Shown: one piece after another, positions 1 through 5,146 of the stretch
How positions within the stretch are numbered: position 1 is the first letter of the stretch
How the letters are laid out: each line of letters starts with the position of its first letter
Source of the DNA: Desulfuromonadaceae bacterium
GTDB taxonomy: Bacteria; Desulfobacterota; Desulfuromonadia; Desulfuromonadales; Syntrophotaleaceae
Assembly: GCA_021107335.1 (NCBI GenBank)
Contig: JAIOSZ010000258.1
Location: 1-5,584 of the forward strand
Length of the DNA: 5,584 bases
Direction of reading: 5' to 3'
The notes under the pieces: model-generated
Databases searched by the model: none
Seen by the model: only the letters and a program-made list of their open reading frames with translations
Told to the model about the DNA's origin: nothing
Translations under genes and position numbers: made by a program

Positions 1-331
1 AGGCCTTGAGTAGCCGCGCCCGCAATTCCATCCGTGCATCACAAGGAACAGACTTCACGAAGCGAACGTGGAGGTCACCTGTTACCGCCTCGATACCCTG
101 ATGGAACAGGCAATGCGTCATGGCCGCATCGAGCAATGAACTGACCACCCCACCATGAAGAATTCCTTGGTAACCCTGCAGTCCTGGATGCGCTTGGAAG
201 GTAGCATTGATATGCCCATCGTCACCAGGATGGAAGCTGAGCCCCAACGACAAGGGGTTTCTGCTGCCGCATAATAAGCAATTGGCATGCACATTACTTT
301 GTGCCTCTGAGAGGTTATGGTTAATGGTCAC
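1..331 (-). CDS. PaaI-type hotdog thioesterase, partial (3' end beyond window)
   Basis: The minus frame from a GTG at 331 stays open to the window edge, giving the first 110 residues of a protein of the PaaI/acyl-CoA thioesterase hotdog family; relatives are usually about 130-160 aa. Visible signatures are an N-terminal HxNC-x2-CG segment followed by NP (residues 15-26), the GYQGILHGGVV stretch (53-63) with the active-site-type HGG at 59-61, the catalytic-type Asp in LLDAA (D68), and the strand VTGDLHVRFVKSVP (83-96). Such enzymes hydrolyse acyl-CoA or aryl-CoA thioesters in the cytoplasm; the substrate here cannot be read. The start is chosen because GGAG lies 9 nt upstream and no better-placed ATG exists. 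The first codons overlap the end of the upstream NifX-type gene by 11 nt, so it is probably translationally coupled to it. Its presence in a metal-cluster operon is odd and may be incidental housekeeping. Family is well supported, function less so. Confidence 0.85.
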   Translation of the reverse strand, partial: MTINHNLSEAQSNVHANCLLCGSRNPLSLGLSFHPGDDGHINATFQAHPGLQGYQGILHGGVVSSLLDAAMTHCLFHQGIEAVTGDLHVRFVKSVPCDARMELRARLLKA

Positions 332-659
332 AGGGGTTTTCTCCAGTCTCTAGAGAGCCTTTTAGATAGGCGTTGACCAGTTCCTCCGATGATGCTCCCT
401 GCGCACCGACCAGCACAGCAATATTGTTGCTGGTGAACAGTTCTTGAGCACGGCGCCCCATGCCGCCGGCGATTATCAGATTAGCGCCCAGTTCGCTCAG
501 CCAACGCGGCAGCAGTCCCGGTTCGTGGGGAGGCGGTTTATGATAGCTTTTGCCGAGAATCTCCTTGTTTTCCTCATCGACCTCGATGAGGACGAAGTGT
601 TCGCAATGACCAAAATGCACGCACAGGGCTCCTTGGTGAAGGGGGATAGCAATTTTCAA
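321..659 (-). CDS. NifX/NifB-type dinitrogenase iron-molybdenum cofactor domain protein
   Basis: A 112-residue single-domain protein of the Nitro_FeMo-Co (NifX/NifY/VnfX and C-terminal NifB) fold. Visible features are the HFGHC segment (15-19), PPPHEPG and LPRWL (42-54), the glycine-rich IIAGGMGRRAQ (62-72), and the C-terminal TGENPCDH (105-112). That tail and the HFGHC cysteine are common in stand-alone members from anaerobes and could ligate metal. Family members bind or carry metal-sulfur clusters or cofactor precursors; no nitrogenase genes are visible here, so a role in nitrogen fixation should not be assumed. Start: an upstream in-frame TTG at 677 would add six residues, but AGGAG sits exactly 7 nt before the TTG at 659 and the protein then begins LKIAIP like its relatives. 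It follows the Fe-S ATPase gene by 80 nt and overlaps the thioesterase start, consistent with one operon. It probably works with the two ATPases as client or cluster carrier (inference). Confidence 0.88.
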   Translation of the reverse strand: MKIAIPLHQGALCVHFGHCEHFVLIEVDEENKEILGKSYHKPPPHEPGLLPRWLSELGANLIIAGGMGRRAQELFTSNNIAVLVGAQGASSEELVNAYLKGSLETGENPCDH

Positions 660-666
660 AGTGTTG

Positions 667-671
667 CTCCT
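667..671 (-). promoter_or_regulatory. Shine-Dalgarno AGGAG deciding a TTG start
   Basis: On the minus strand AGGAG is followed by seven bases and then TTG at 659. The longer reading from the TTG at 677 would place this site inside the coding sequence and has no comparable site of its own. The same 11-base context (AAAGGAGCAAC) precedes the ATG of the ATPase gene that starts at 1645, so the two genes share a ribosome binding sequence. Confidence 0.7.
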
Positions 672-739
672 TTTCAATTTTGGTTGTAATAAACAACGCT
701 GTCCGTTCCGCTTGGTAGAAAAGTGTCGTCAACTACTGT

Positions 740-1645
740 TCATCGATTGGTGTGGAGATCCGCTGCTGACTTTGAATCGCCAAGTAGACCCGCAATGGTT
801 TCCCAAAGCAGCCTCATATCTTTGGCTGCACCGCTGGAGGTGTATTCGACTAGAGCCTGTCCACAAATCTGGGCTTCGGTGACCGCCCGGTCGTAACGAA
901 TACGGCCCACCACCGGCACCCCTTGCTGATTGGCGTCCTGTTCGATGAGACGAGTCATGTCTTCATTAATGTCCCACTTGTTGATGCAGACGATCATAGG
1001 GGTACCAAAATGCTTGGCCAGGTCGGTGACCCGCTGCAGATCGTGGCGTCCGCTCATACTCGGTTCAGTAACTGCAAGGACCAGGTCGGCGCCGGTAAGC
1101 GAAGCGATAACCGGGCAACCGATGCCGGGCGAGCCGTCGATGATGACCAGCTCATGCCCCCTTTCCTGAGCAAGTTTTTTGGCCTGGGCGCGGACCAGGG
1201 TGACCAATTTGCCGGAGTTTTCCTGCGCGATGCCGAGTTTGGCATGTGCCATGGGACCGTGGCGGGTTTCGGAGAGGAACCATTGGCCGTTAATTGCCGG
1301 GCCGAATTCAATGGTCTTCTCCGGGCAGAAATGACTGCAGACGCCGCAGCCTTCACAGGCGATCGGATCGATCCGGTAGGCACCTTTATTGACCTTGATG
1401 GCGTCGAAGCGACACAGTTTCCGACAGGTACCGCAACCGTTGCAGCCTTCGGGTAAAATCTGTGCCATGGAACCGCCGGAAAACTCGTTGCGGCTGAAAA
1501 TATCCGGCTTGAGTATCAGATGCAGGTCGGCCGCATCGACATCGCAATCGGCCAGCACGGTGCTTGGGGCCAGGGCCGCGAAGGAGGCGACTACCGAGGT
1601 CTTTCCCGTCCCCCCCTTACCACTGATAACCACCAGCTCTTTCAT
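740..1645 (-). CDS. MinD/ParA-family ATPase with two inserted 4Fe-4S ferredoxin motifs (second of pair)
   Basis: A 301-residue soluble P-loop ATPase of the MinD/Mrp (SIMIBI) class. The deviant Walker A is GKGGTGKT (9-16), the switch-type DCDVDAADLH follows (33-42), and the Walker B region is LVIIDGSPGIGCP (166-178). A ferredoxin-like insertion carries two CxxCxxCxxxC sets, C68-C71-C74-C78 and C97-C100-C103-C107-P, enough for two 4Fe-4S clusters. This architecture is known from ATPases encoded near NifX-like and orange-protein genes in anaerobes, where they are thought to assemble, insert or reduce metal clusters using ATP. The start ATG is backed by AGGAG at 6 nt and overlaps the stop of the preceding paralogous ATPase gene by 4 nt (ATGA), implying coupled translation and perhaps a heterodimer. 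I see no amphipathic C-terminal membrane-targeting helix of the MinD cell-division kind, so a septum-placement role is unlikely. Family very secure; client protein unknown. Confidence 0.92.
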   Translation of the reverse strand: MKELVVISGKGGTGKTSVVASFAALAPSTVLADCDVDAADLHLILKPDIFSRNEFSGGSMAQILPEGCNGCGTCRKLCRFDAIKVNKGAYRIDPIACEGCGVCSHFCPEKTIEFGPAINGQWFLSETRHGPMAHAKLGIAQENSGKLVTLVRAQAKKLAQERGHELVIIDGSPGIGCPVIASLTGADLVLAVTEPSMSGRHDLQRVTDLAKHFGTPMIVCINKWDINEDMTRLIEQDANQQGVPVVGRIRYDRAVTEAQICGQALVEYTSSGAAKDMRLLWETIAGLLGDSKSAADLHTNR

Positions 1646-2529
1646 GGGTTGCTCCTTTCGCTGGATTTGATCTGCCGGCCAAGGATGGCTGTTTCCATAG
1701 CGGCCATCAGGCTGAAGAAGCGCGCTTTGAAATCGGGCAGAGCCTCACAGATAAGCTGCCCACGGGAATAGGCTTCGGCAACTCGCCGATCGTCCGGCAA
1801 CTGCGCCAGAACTAGGATGTTTTGTTCGGTGCAGAAATCCAGCATTGGTTGGTCATTCAGCCCCGCCCGGTTGACCACAACACCGAAGGAAAGGTCCAGG
1901 GCGCGGACCACCTCCACGGCTAATTCAAGATCGTTCAACCCGAACGGGGTCGGCTCGGTCACCAGAACAACATAGTCGCAGTCACGAATACTTTCGATGA
2001 CCGGACAAGAGGTCCCAGGCGGGGCATCAACGATAGTCACCTCCCCCTCTTCTGCTTTGGATTTCAGGGCTCGAATCAGCGGCGGGCTCATGACCTCACC
2101 GATGTTCAGCAGGCCCCTGGCGAAGATGATGGAGCCAGCCATTCCTTGATCAATAGAACCAATTTCTCTAGGGATTTCAGTGATCGCCTCTGCTGGACAG
2201 ACGAGTAAACAGGCACCGCAGGCATGGCACATCTCGGGGAAGGTCACAACCTTCTCTGGCAAGCAAAGGAGGGCATTGAATTGACAGATTCTGCCGCATT
2301 TGCCGCAATGGATACATCGCCCCAGGTCTATTTGCGGGATCAGAGTAGTTGCCGGAGAGTGCTCGGTTAACTGCGGCTTTAGAAAGATATGGCCGTTTGG
2401 TGCTTCGACGTCGCAGTCGAGGTAAGTAACCTTGCGCCCCTGTTGTGAAAAAAGGTGGGCCAGGTTGGCGGCTATAGTTGTTTTGCCGGTGCCGCCTTTG
2501 CCGCTGGCAATGGCGATTTTCATGGGCAT
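1642..2529 (-). CDS. MinD/ParA-family ATPase with two inserted 4Fe-4S ferredoxin motifs (first of pair)
   Basis: A 295-residue paralogue of the following gene with the same layout. Walker A is GKGGTGKT (10-17), the switch region is LDCDVEAPNGH (37-47), and the Walker B region is VTIVDAPPGTSCPV (164-177). Two ferredoxin motifs sit at C72-C75-C78-C82 and C101-C104-C107-C111-P. The proline-rich DAPPGTSCP resembles Mrp/ApbC-type Fe-S carrier ATPases, and the conserved Cys after the Walker B loop is present in both paralogues. The start ATG at 2529 is preferred over the one at 2523 because AAGGA lies about 7 nt before it; the choice changes only two residues. It follows the ORP/NifX-like gene by 36 nt and overlaps the second ATPase by ATGA. 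The likely role is nucleotide-dependent handling of a metal-sulfur cluster for the neighbouring NifX-fold proteins, in the cytoplasm. That role is inferred from context; the ATPase and Fe-S assignments come directly from motifs. Confidence 0.92.
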   Translation of the reverse strand: MPMKIAIASGKGGTGKTTIAANLAHLFSQQGRKVTYLDCDVEAPNGHIFLKPQLTEHSPATTLIPQIDLGRCIHCGKCGRICQFNALLCLPEKVVTFPEMCHACGACLLVCPAEAITEIPREIGSIDQGMAGSIIFARGLLNIGEVMSPPLIRALKSKAEEGEVTIVDAPPGTSCPVIESIRDCDYVVLVTEPTPFGLNDLELAVEVVRALDLSFGVVVNRAGLNDQPMLDFCTEQNILVLAQLPDDRRVAEAYSRGQLICEALPDFKARFFSLMAAMETAILGRQIKSSERSNP

Positions 2530-2565
2530 GTTGCGTTCCTTGTCGTAGAGGCAAAAGGGGAATTT

Positions 2566-2925
2566 TTAGACGCCACCCTTTGCATCGTTTGTGGTGGCTT
2601 CCCTGAGCTGCCCCTCTAGGTAGGCCTGTAGAGCATCCTCTACCGTACCGGTCGCTCCATGATAGATTTTAACGCCGGCGGCACTGAGGGATTTGAAGGC
2701 ATTGGGACCGATAGCTCCGGTAATCAGGGCCTCCGCCTTATGATCCACGACTTTCTGTGCTGCCTGGATGCCAGCTCCACGGGCAGCGTTGACGCCGGCG
2801 CTGTTGTCAATCGATTCCCATTCATTCTTTTCCTGATCGTAGATCATCAGCCAGGCGGCGCGACCAAAGTGGGGATCGACTTGGTTTTCGGGAGAGGGAT
2901 TTTGTGCGGTAATAGCGATTTTCAT
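2566..2925 (-). CDS. ORP/NifX-like metal-cluster-binding protein
   Basis: A 119-residue Nitro_FeMo-Co (NifX) fold protein. Visible signatures are the N-terminal MKIAITAQ strand, VDPHFGR (16-22), the AARGAGIQAAQ helix (47-57), the LITGAIGPNAF loop (68-77) and GVKIYHGATGTVEDAL (84-99). The VDPxFGR and GPNAF pattern is that of the orange-protein branch, whose Desulfovibrio member binds a Mo-Cu sulfide cluster without cysteine ligation; this protein also has no cysteine at all. Start: the frame runs back to an ATG at 3057, giving a 163-residue reading, but AAGGAG lies 6 nt before the ATG at 2925 and the family begins here. The upstream extension is the tail of a decayed paralogue. It is the first intact gene of the operon, followed after 36 nt by the tandem Fe-S ATPases, which are its likely partners. 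Metal content cannot be read from the sequence. Confidence 0.88.
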   Translation of the reverse strand: MKIAITAQNPSPENQVDPHFGRAAWLMIYDQEKNEWESIDNSAGVNAARGAGIQAAQKVVDHKAEALITGAIGPNAFKSLSAAGVKIYHGATGTVEDALQAYLEGQLREATTNDAKGGV

Positions 2926-3308
2926 GTTCTGCTCCTTCAATGTGTTAGTTTTGAAGTATTTAGCATGGATGCATCGTTTATTGCCCTGTTGGTAGGAGCA
3001 TCGCTTCCAGGGAACACTGTCACAATTGGGCAGAGGCAGTTGGCCTGCCAGCAACATATCTAGAACCTCGCTTACCTCGCCCCAAGTTCCCCACAGGATC
3101 CACAGACCTTCGGCTTTAAGGGCCGCCTAGAAACGGGGATAGATTCCGTCGCAGATCACGCCGTTTGCCCCATGCTCACGCAGCCAGCGAGGTACCAATT
3201 AGTAGAGAATAGCGATCCGAAACAGACGCTGTTCTTTGCTGAAACCTGCCATGCTTATCTACTTACCCGAAAGCGTTCCAGTCACAGGCCTCGTTGGCAA
3301 ACAAACAT
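2926..3308 (-). pseudogene. Decayed NifX-family gene, in frame with the following intact paralogue
   Basis: Translating this strand through stops gives a recognisable NifX-family protein. It has a start-like VCLPTR strand (around 3306-3289), then LVPRWLREHGANGVICDG (about 3198-3145), IYPRF-stop-AALKAEG, and WGEVSEVLDMLLAGQLPLP. These align with LLPRWLSELGANLIIAGG and the ASSEELVNAYLKGSLE tail of the 112-residue NifX-type protein in the same operon. The frame is interrupted by TAG at 3259-3261, TAA at 3199-3201 and TAG at 3127-3129. The HFGxC-type segment expected near residue 20 is not recognisable, and no stop separates it from the next gene: the reading frame continues through a Cys-containing tail straight into the downstream ATG at 2925. 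An ATG at 3306-3308 is one base out of frame with VCLPTR, suggesting a frameshift at the original start. Mixed TAA and TAG stops argue against recoding. It is closer to the CDH-tail paralogue than to the ORP-like one. Confidence 0.75.
3035..3050 (-). promoter_or_regulatory. Possible sigma54 (-24/-12) promoter inside the decayed gene
   Basis: The minus strand reads TGGCAGG-CCAA-CTGCC, with the GG and GC doublets at the spacing expected for a sigma54 promoter (consensus TGGCACG-N4-TTGCA) and mismatches at three flexible positions. It lies about 110 nt upstream of the ORP/NifX-like ATG. Orange-protein operons in Desulfovibrio are sigma54-dependent, which makes the match worth noting. It also encodes part of the decayed protein (LAGQLP) and forms a GGCAG/CTGCC inverted repeat, so it may be chance. 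Confidence 0.22.
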
Positions 3309-3314
3309 AAAGCC

Positions 3315-3343
3315 TTTAAATGTTAACAGGTGGGGCAGGTCAA
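3315..3343 (-). promoter_or_regulatory. Candidate sigma70 promoter of the ORP/NifX-MinD operon
   Basis: TTGACC (3338-3343), a 17-nt spacer and TTTAAA (3315-3320) on the minus strand. The -35 box matches five of six consensus bases and the -10 box four of six. Transcription would begin near 3308, right at the original start of the decayed NifX gene, and run into the intact operon. It lies downstream of the terminator of the preceding gene, where an operon promoter is expected. Confidence 0.4.
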
Positions 3344-3438
3344 GAGGTTGCCGAGACAGTTAATTTTTAACCGTACCCATCCACTATTTATCGAAGGTTT
3401 TTGCGGGTTTTACAGTCCTGTATTGCAGCAATAAAGGG

Positions 3439-3464
3439 AAAAGGCAGCCAAGCGGCTGCATTTT
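3439..3464 (-). terminator. Rho-independent terminator after the carbinolamine dehydratase gene
   Basis: GCAGCC-GCTT-GGCTGC on the minus strand forms a 6-bp GC-rich stem with a 4-nt loop (3444-3459). It is followed by CTTTTCCCTTT and preceded by an A-run that can pair with the T-run. It sits about 50 nt beyond the stop codon at 3511. The tetranucleotide loop and flanking A/T runs would let it act in both directions. Confidence 0.65.
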
Positions 3465-3510
3465 CTTTTGTCGCACCGATGCCGGAAGATCGGGGCAAGA
3501 AGGGTCGTGA

Positions 3511-3849
3511 CTATTTCAGCAGGGCCTCGGTTTTGGCGGCCATGATCAGGTCGTTGCGATGCAGGCCCTTGATCTTGTGGGTCCACCACTGGACCGTCAC
3601 TTTTCCCCATTCGGTGAGGATCGCCGGGTGATGCCCTTCGGCCTCGGCCAGTTCGCCGACTTGGTTGGTAAAGGCCAGCGCCTCGGCGAAGTTGCGGAAT
3701 TTAAAGGTCCGGCTCAAGCGCTCGACACCTTCAGCAGTCAAAATCTCCCAATCGGAAATTTGCTCACGAAAATCGGCGATCTCCTCCGAACTCACCAGCG
3801 GCGCACCGACCTGGCAGGCTTCGCATTGCAGTTCGCATAATTTTTTCAT
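3511..3849 (-). CDS. 4a-hydroxytetrahydrobiopterin dehydratase (pterin-4a-carbinolamine dehydratase)
   Basis: A 112-residue PCD/DCoH-family protein (phhB type in other bacteria). It dehydrates 4a-hydroxytetrahydropterin to the quinonoid dihydropterin, recycling the cofactor of aromatic amino acid hydroxylases; no hydroxylase gene lies in this window. The active-site signature is present: EGHHP (71-75) with the His pair H73/H74, an aromatic W81, and the THKIKGL segment with H91. The [20 protein letters not shown] helix (49-68) is typical of the family. The N terminus holds two extra cysteines (CEAC, 9-12), a variant common in deltaproteobacterial and pseudomonad members. The start at 3849 has AGGAG 6 nt upstream; the longer frame to 3945 lacks support. 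It is flanked by its own candidate promoter and terminator, so it is probably monocistronic. Organisms without a pterin-dependent hydroxylase also keep this gene, where it may serve molybdopterin or other pterin turnover (inference). Confidence 0.93.
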   Translation of the reverse strand: MKKLCELQCEACQVGAPLVSSEEIADFREQISDWEILTAEGVERLSRTFKFRNFAEALAFTNQVGELAEAEGHHPAILTEWGKVTVQWWTHKIKGLHRNDLIMAAKTEALLK

Positions 3850-3915
3850 GCCCGACTCCTGTTCTCGCCGGCCCACTCTTGGAGGACCGGTCTCGTAAAA
3901 GGCGCATACGTCATT

Positions 3916-3945
3916 AGAATACCTAAAATGACGCCGATAACACAA
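3916..3945 (-). promoter_or_regulatory. Candidate promoter of the carbinolamine dehydratase gene
   Basis: The minus strand carries TTGTGT (3940-3945), an 18-nt spacer and TATTCT (3916-3921). Matches to the sigma70 consensus are moderate (about four of six in each box). It would give a leader of roughly 60 nt before the ATG at 3849. Confidence 0.3.
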
Positions 3946-3986
3946 CTAGGTCGCGGCACTGCCGTCGGGGTGGAGCGTCTGAGTTA

Positions 3987-4013
3987 GCAGGGATTGCGAG
4001 AATCTGGCGATCT
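3987..4013 (+). repeat. Diverged short repeat, copy 1
   Basis: Begins GCAGGG and shares AGAATCT and GATCT blocks with the segment at 5155-5180; about 21 of 26 aligned positions agree with one single-base gap. This copy lies inside the plus-strand terminator stem. Both copies are in non-coding DNA on either side of the DUF4405 gene. Confidence 0.35.
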
Positions 4014-4025
4014 CGCACCTTTTTT
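3995..4025 (+). terminator. Orphan plus-strand intrinsic terminator
   Basis: TGCGAGA (3995-4001), a 9-nt loop and TCTCGCA (4011-4017) form a perfect 7-bp stem, followed after CC by six T (4020-4025). This is the textbook intrinsic terminator layout on the plus strand; on the minus strand there is no T-run after the stem. No plus-strand gene precedes it in the window, so it either ends a small RNA starting in the gap near 3925 or is a leftover of a lost gene. Confidence 0.5.
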
Positions 4026-4122
4026 GCCGACCTAAACAATCTGAAACAACTTATCAGAAAAAAAGTAGTGCCAGCCCTCAACCCTGTTACACCAATCTTA
4101 TTGGCCAGGTGTGTCTAGAAAA

Positions 4123-4959
4123 CTAGGGGCGATTCGCCTTCTTATTTAACCCCTCTCTGATGATTTCGTAAATAGATAGGGCATCTTTTCCCGCATTGTC
4201 CGCGATCTCCTTAATGCTCAACTCTTCTCGCGCCTGGATATCATTCTCAGCGAGGATTTGAAGCACGGTCTTGCTGCTGACCGAATACTCCTGGCAGAAA
4301 TCAATTAGCGGTCTCTTTCCTAGTCCAGTTGGGGCTTGACTAGGAAAGGTTTTGTCCACTCGTTCACTTTCTGGCGAGATAATCAGGTAAATCTTTTTTG
4401 GAGAGGTTTGGTTTACTGCGGCAATTTCCTTCAAAGGCTGGTGGCTGTTTTCGACAATGAGGTCTGCATCTATCAGTCGCTGCATACTGAGCGTCAGATC
4501 TAGGTCCATCTTTTTGCAAAAAGTTTTAATTGATGACAGTTCTGCGTGGCCATAGGGTGGTTCTCCGTAGAATTTTTCAGCAGCGGCGCTGATTGATTCG
4601 CCTATTGAAACAATGATCGAGAAAGGCGGAACCTCAAAATAAGTGCCCAAAGAAAACAACACGACAAGCACCAATGCGGCGTTAAACTCCCGGGTAAATA
4701 GCTTGAACTCTTTGGCTTTGTTTTTCATGTATGCAATTACGGCATTCCAGTTGTAATAGGTATGTAGGAGAATGGCCAGCAGGAAAAGCACCCCCAGGTT
4801 GATATGTAGGTTTCCCCACTCGCCTTTGGTAAGCCCCCAGAGTTGATAATTGGCCCAATAGGCGACCCGGCCTGCCGGCGCTATGTAGAGGACAACACTG
4901 GTCAGCATCAACAGAATGAAACTCAATAGAGCCGTCAATGATGTGATTTTTCGAATCAT
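4123..4959 (-). CDS. DUF4405 membrane protein with duplicated C-terminal module
   Basis: A 278-residue protein resembling DUF4405-domain proteins of deltaproteobacteria. Three hydrophobic helices are predictable at about 5-27, 49-70 and 92-109. The second holds H52 and H66, fourteen residues apart, a spacing seen in haem-b cytochrome helices. After PPFS (111-114) comes the family's YGEPPYGHAELSS segment (131-143). The soluble tail contains two related units, about 141-196 and 215-270. Each has FC near its start (147-148, 221-222), a KEIA (177-180, 250-253) and an IYxII (190-194, 263-267), indicating an internal duplication of a small helical domain. The start ATG at 4959 has GGAG 9 nt upstream; an alternative GTG at 4974 overlaps that same site. 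The gene has its own promoter and operator-like palindrome and stands alone. Biochemical function is unknown; a membrane redox or sensing role is only a guess. Confidence 0.82.
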   Translation of the reverse strand: MIRKITSLTALLSFILLMLTSVVLYIAPAGRVAYWANYQLWGLTKGEWGNLHINLGVLFLLAILLHTYYNWNAVIAYMKNKAKEFKLFTREFNAALVLVVLFSLGTYFEVPPFSIIVSIGESISAAAEKFYGEPPYGHAELSSIKTFCKKMDLDLTLSMQRLIDADLIVENSHQPLKEIAAVNQTSPKKIYLIISPESERVDKTFPSQAPTGLGKRPLIDFCQEYSVSSKTVLQILAENDIQAREELSIKEIADNAGKDALSIYEIIREGLNKKANRP

Positions 4960-5009
4960 TTGTATATTCTCCACTTGCGGTAAGGGTAGTGTCCGATAGC
5001 TTGGCTATA

Positions 5010-5038
5010 TCTATATATGCACATATCTAGACTGTCAA
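5010..5038 (-). promoter_or_regulatory. Sigma70-type promoter of the DUF4405 gene
   Basis: The minus strand has a perfect TTGACA -35 box (5033-5038), a 17-nt spacer and TATAGA (5010-5015). Transcription would start near 5003, giving a leader of about 45 nt before the ATG at 4959. The region is markedly AT-rich compared with its surroundings. This is the best promoter match in the window. Confidence 0.6.
5011..5030. promoter_or_regulatory. Operator-like palindrome between the -35 and -10 boxes
   Basis: On the minus strand CTAGATATG-TG-CATATATAG is an inverted repeat with 9-bp arms and one mismatch, filling almost the whole spacer of the promoter and reaching into the -10 box. A dimeric repressor bound here would block RNA polymerase. 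A second, weaker inverted repeat (ATAGC-TTG-GCTAT, 4996-5008) lies at the predicted transcription start. The regulator is not encoded in the window. Confidence 0.45.
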
Positions 5039-5114
5039 TGGATTCAGGCGTTTGAAAACTGAGCCTTGCTGTAATCTGTTGCCGATTCCTAGAAGTCACC
5101 ACTTCTTGAACATG

Positions 5115-5146
5115 AAAAACCCGCTTGGCTAATTAGGCAGGTTTTT
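5115..5146 (-). terminator. Terminator-like hairpin upstream of the DUF4405 promoter
   Basis: On the minus strand AAAAACCTGC (5146-5137) pairs over ten positions with GCGGGTTTTT (5124-5115), including one U-G wobble, and ends in a run of five T. It would stop transcripts arriving from the right and so insulate the DUF4405 promoter. The plus-strand version has a C-A mismatch at the wobble position but could also function. Confidence 0.55.

Noticed and set aside
923..1456. Long plus-strand open frame opposite the second Fe-S ATPase
   Set aside because: It is a shadow of a gene with strong motifs on the other strand; its translation shows no family features.
2926..3057. N-terminal extension of the ORP/NifX-like protein from the ATG at 3057 (163-residue reading)
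   Set aside because: AAGGAG lies 6 nt before the ATG at 2925 and the family begins at MKIAI; the extension is the tail of the decayed paralogue.
3127..3261. Programmed stop-codon readthrough or pyrrolysine use in the third NifX-family gene
   Set aside because: Both TAG and TAA interrupt the frame, the start appears frameshifted and the conserved HFGxC segment is not recognisable, all pointing to ordinary decay.
3336..3354. GGCAA...TTGAC on the minus strand as a sigma54 promoter
   Set aside because: The doublet spacing is off by one and the -12 GC is missing; it overlaps a better sigma70-type -35 box.
4046..4064. TGGCAC on the minus strand as a sigma54 promoter
   Set aside because: The -12 GC doublet is replaced by a T-run, so only half the element is present.
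4087..4118. Terminator after the DUF4405 gene from ACACC/GGTGT and CCAAT/ATTGG pairings
   Set aside because: The stems are AT-rich, mutually exclusive and lack a T-run directly after them.
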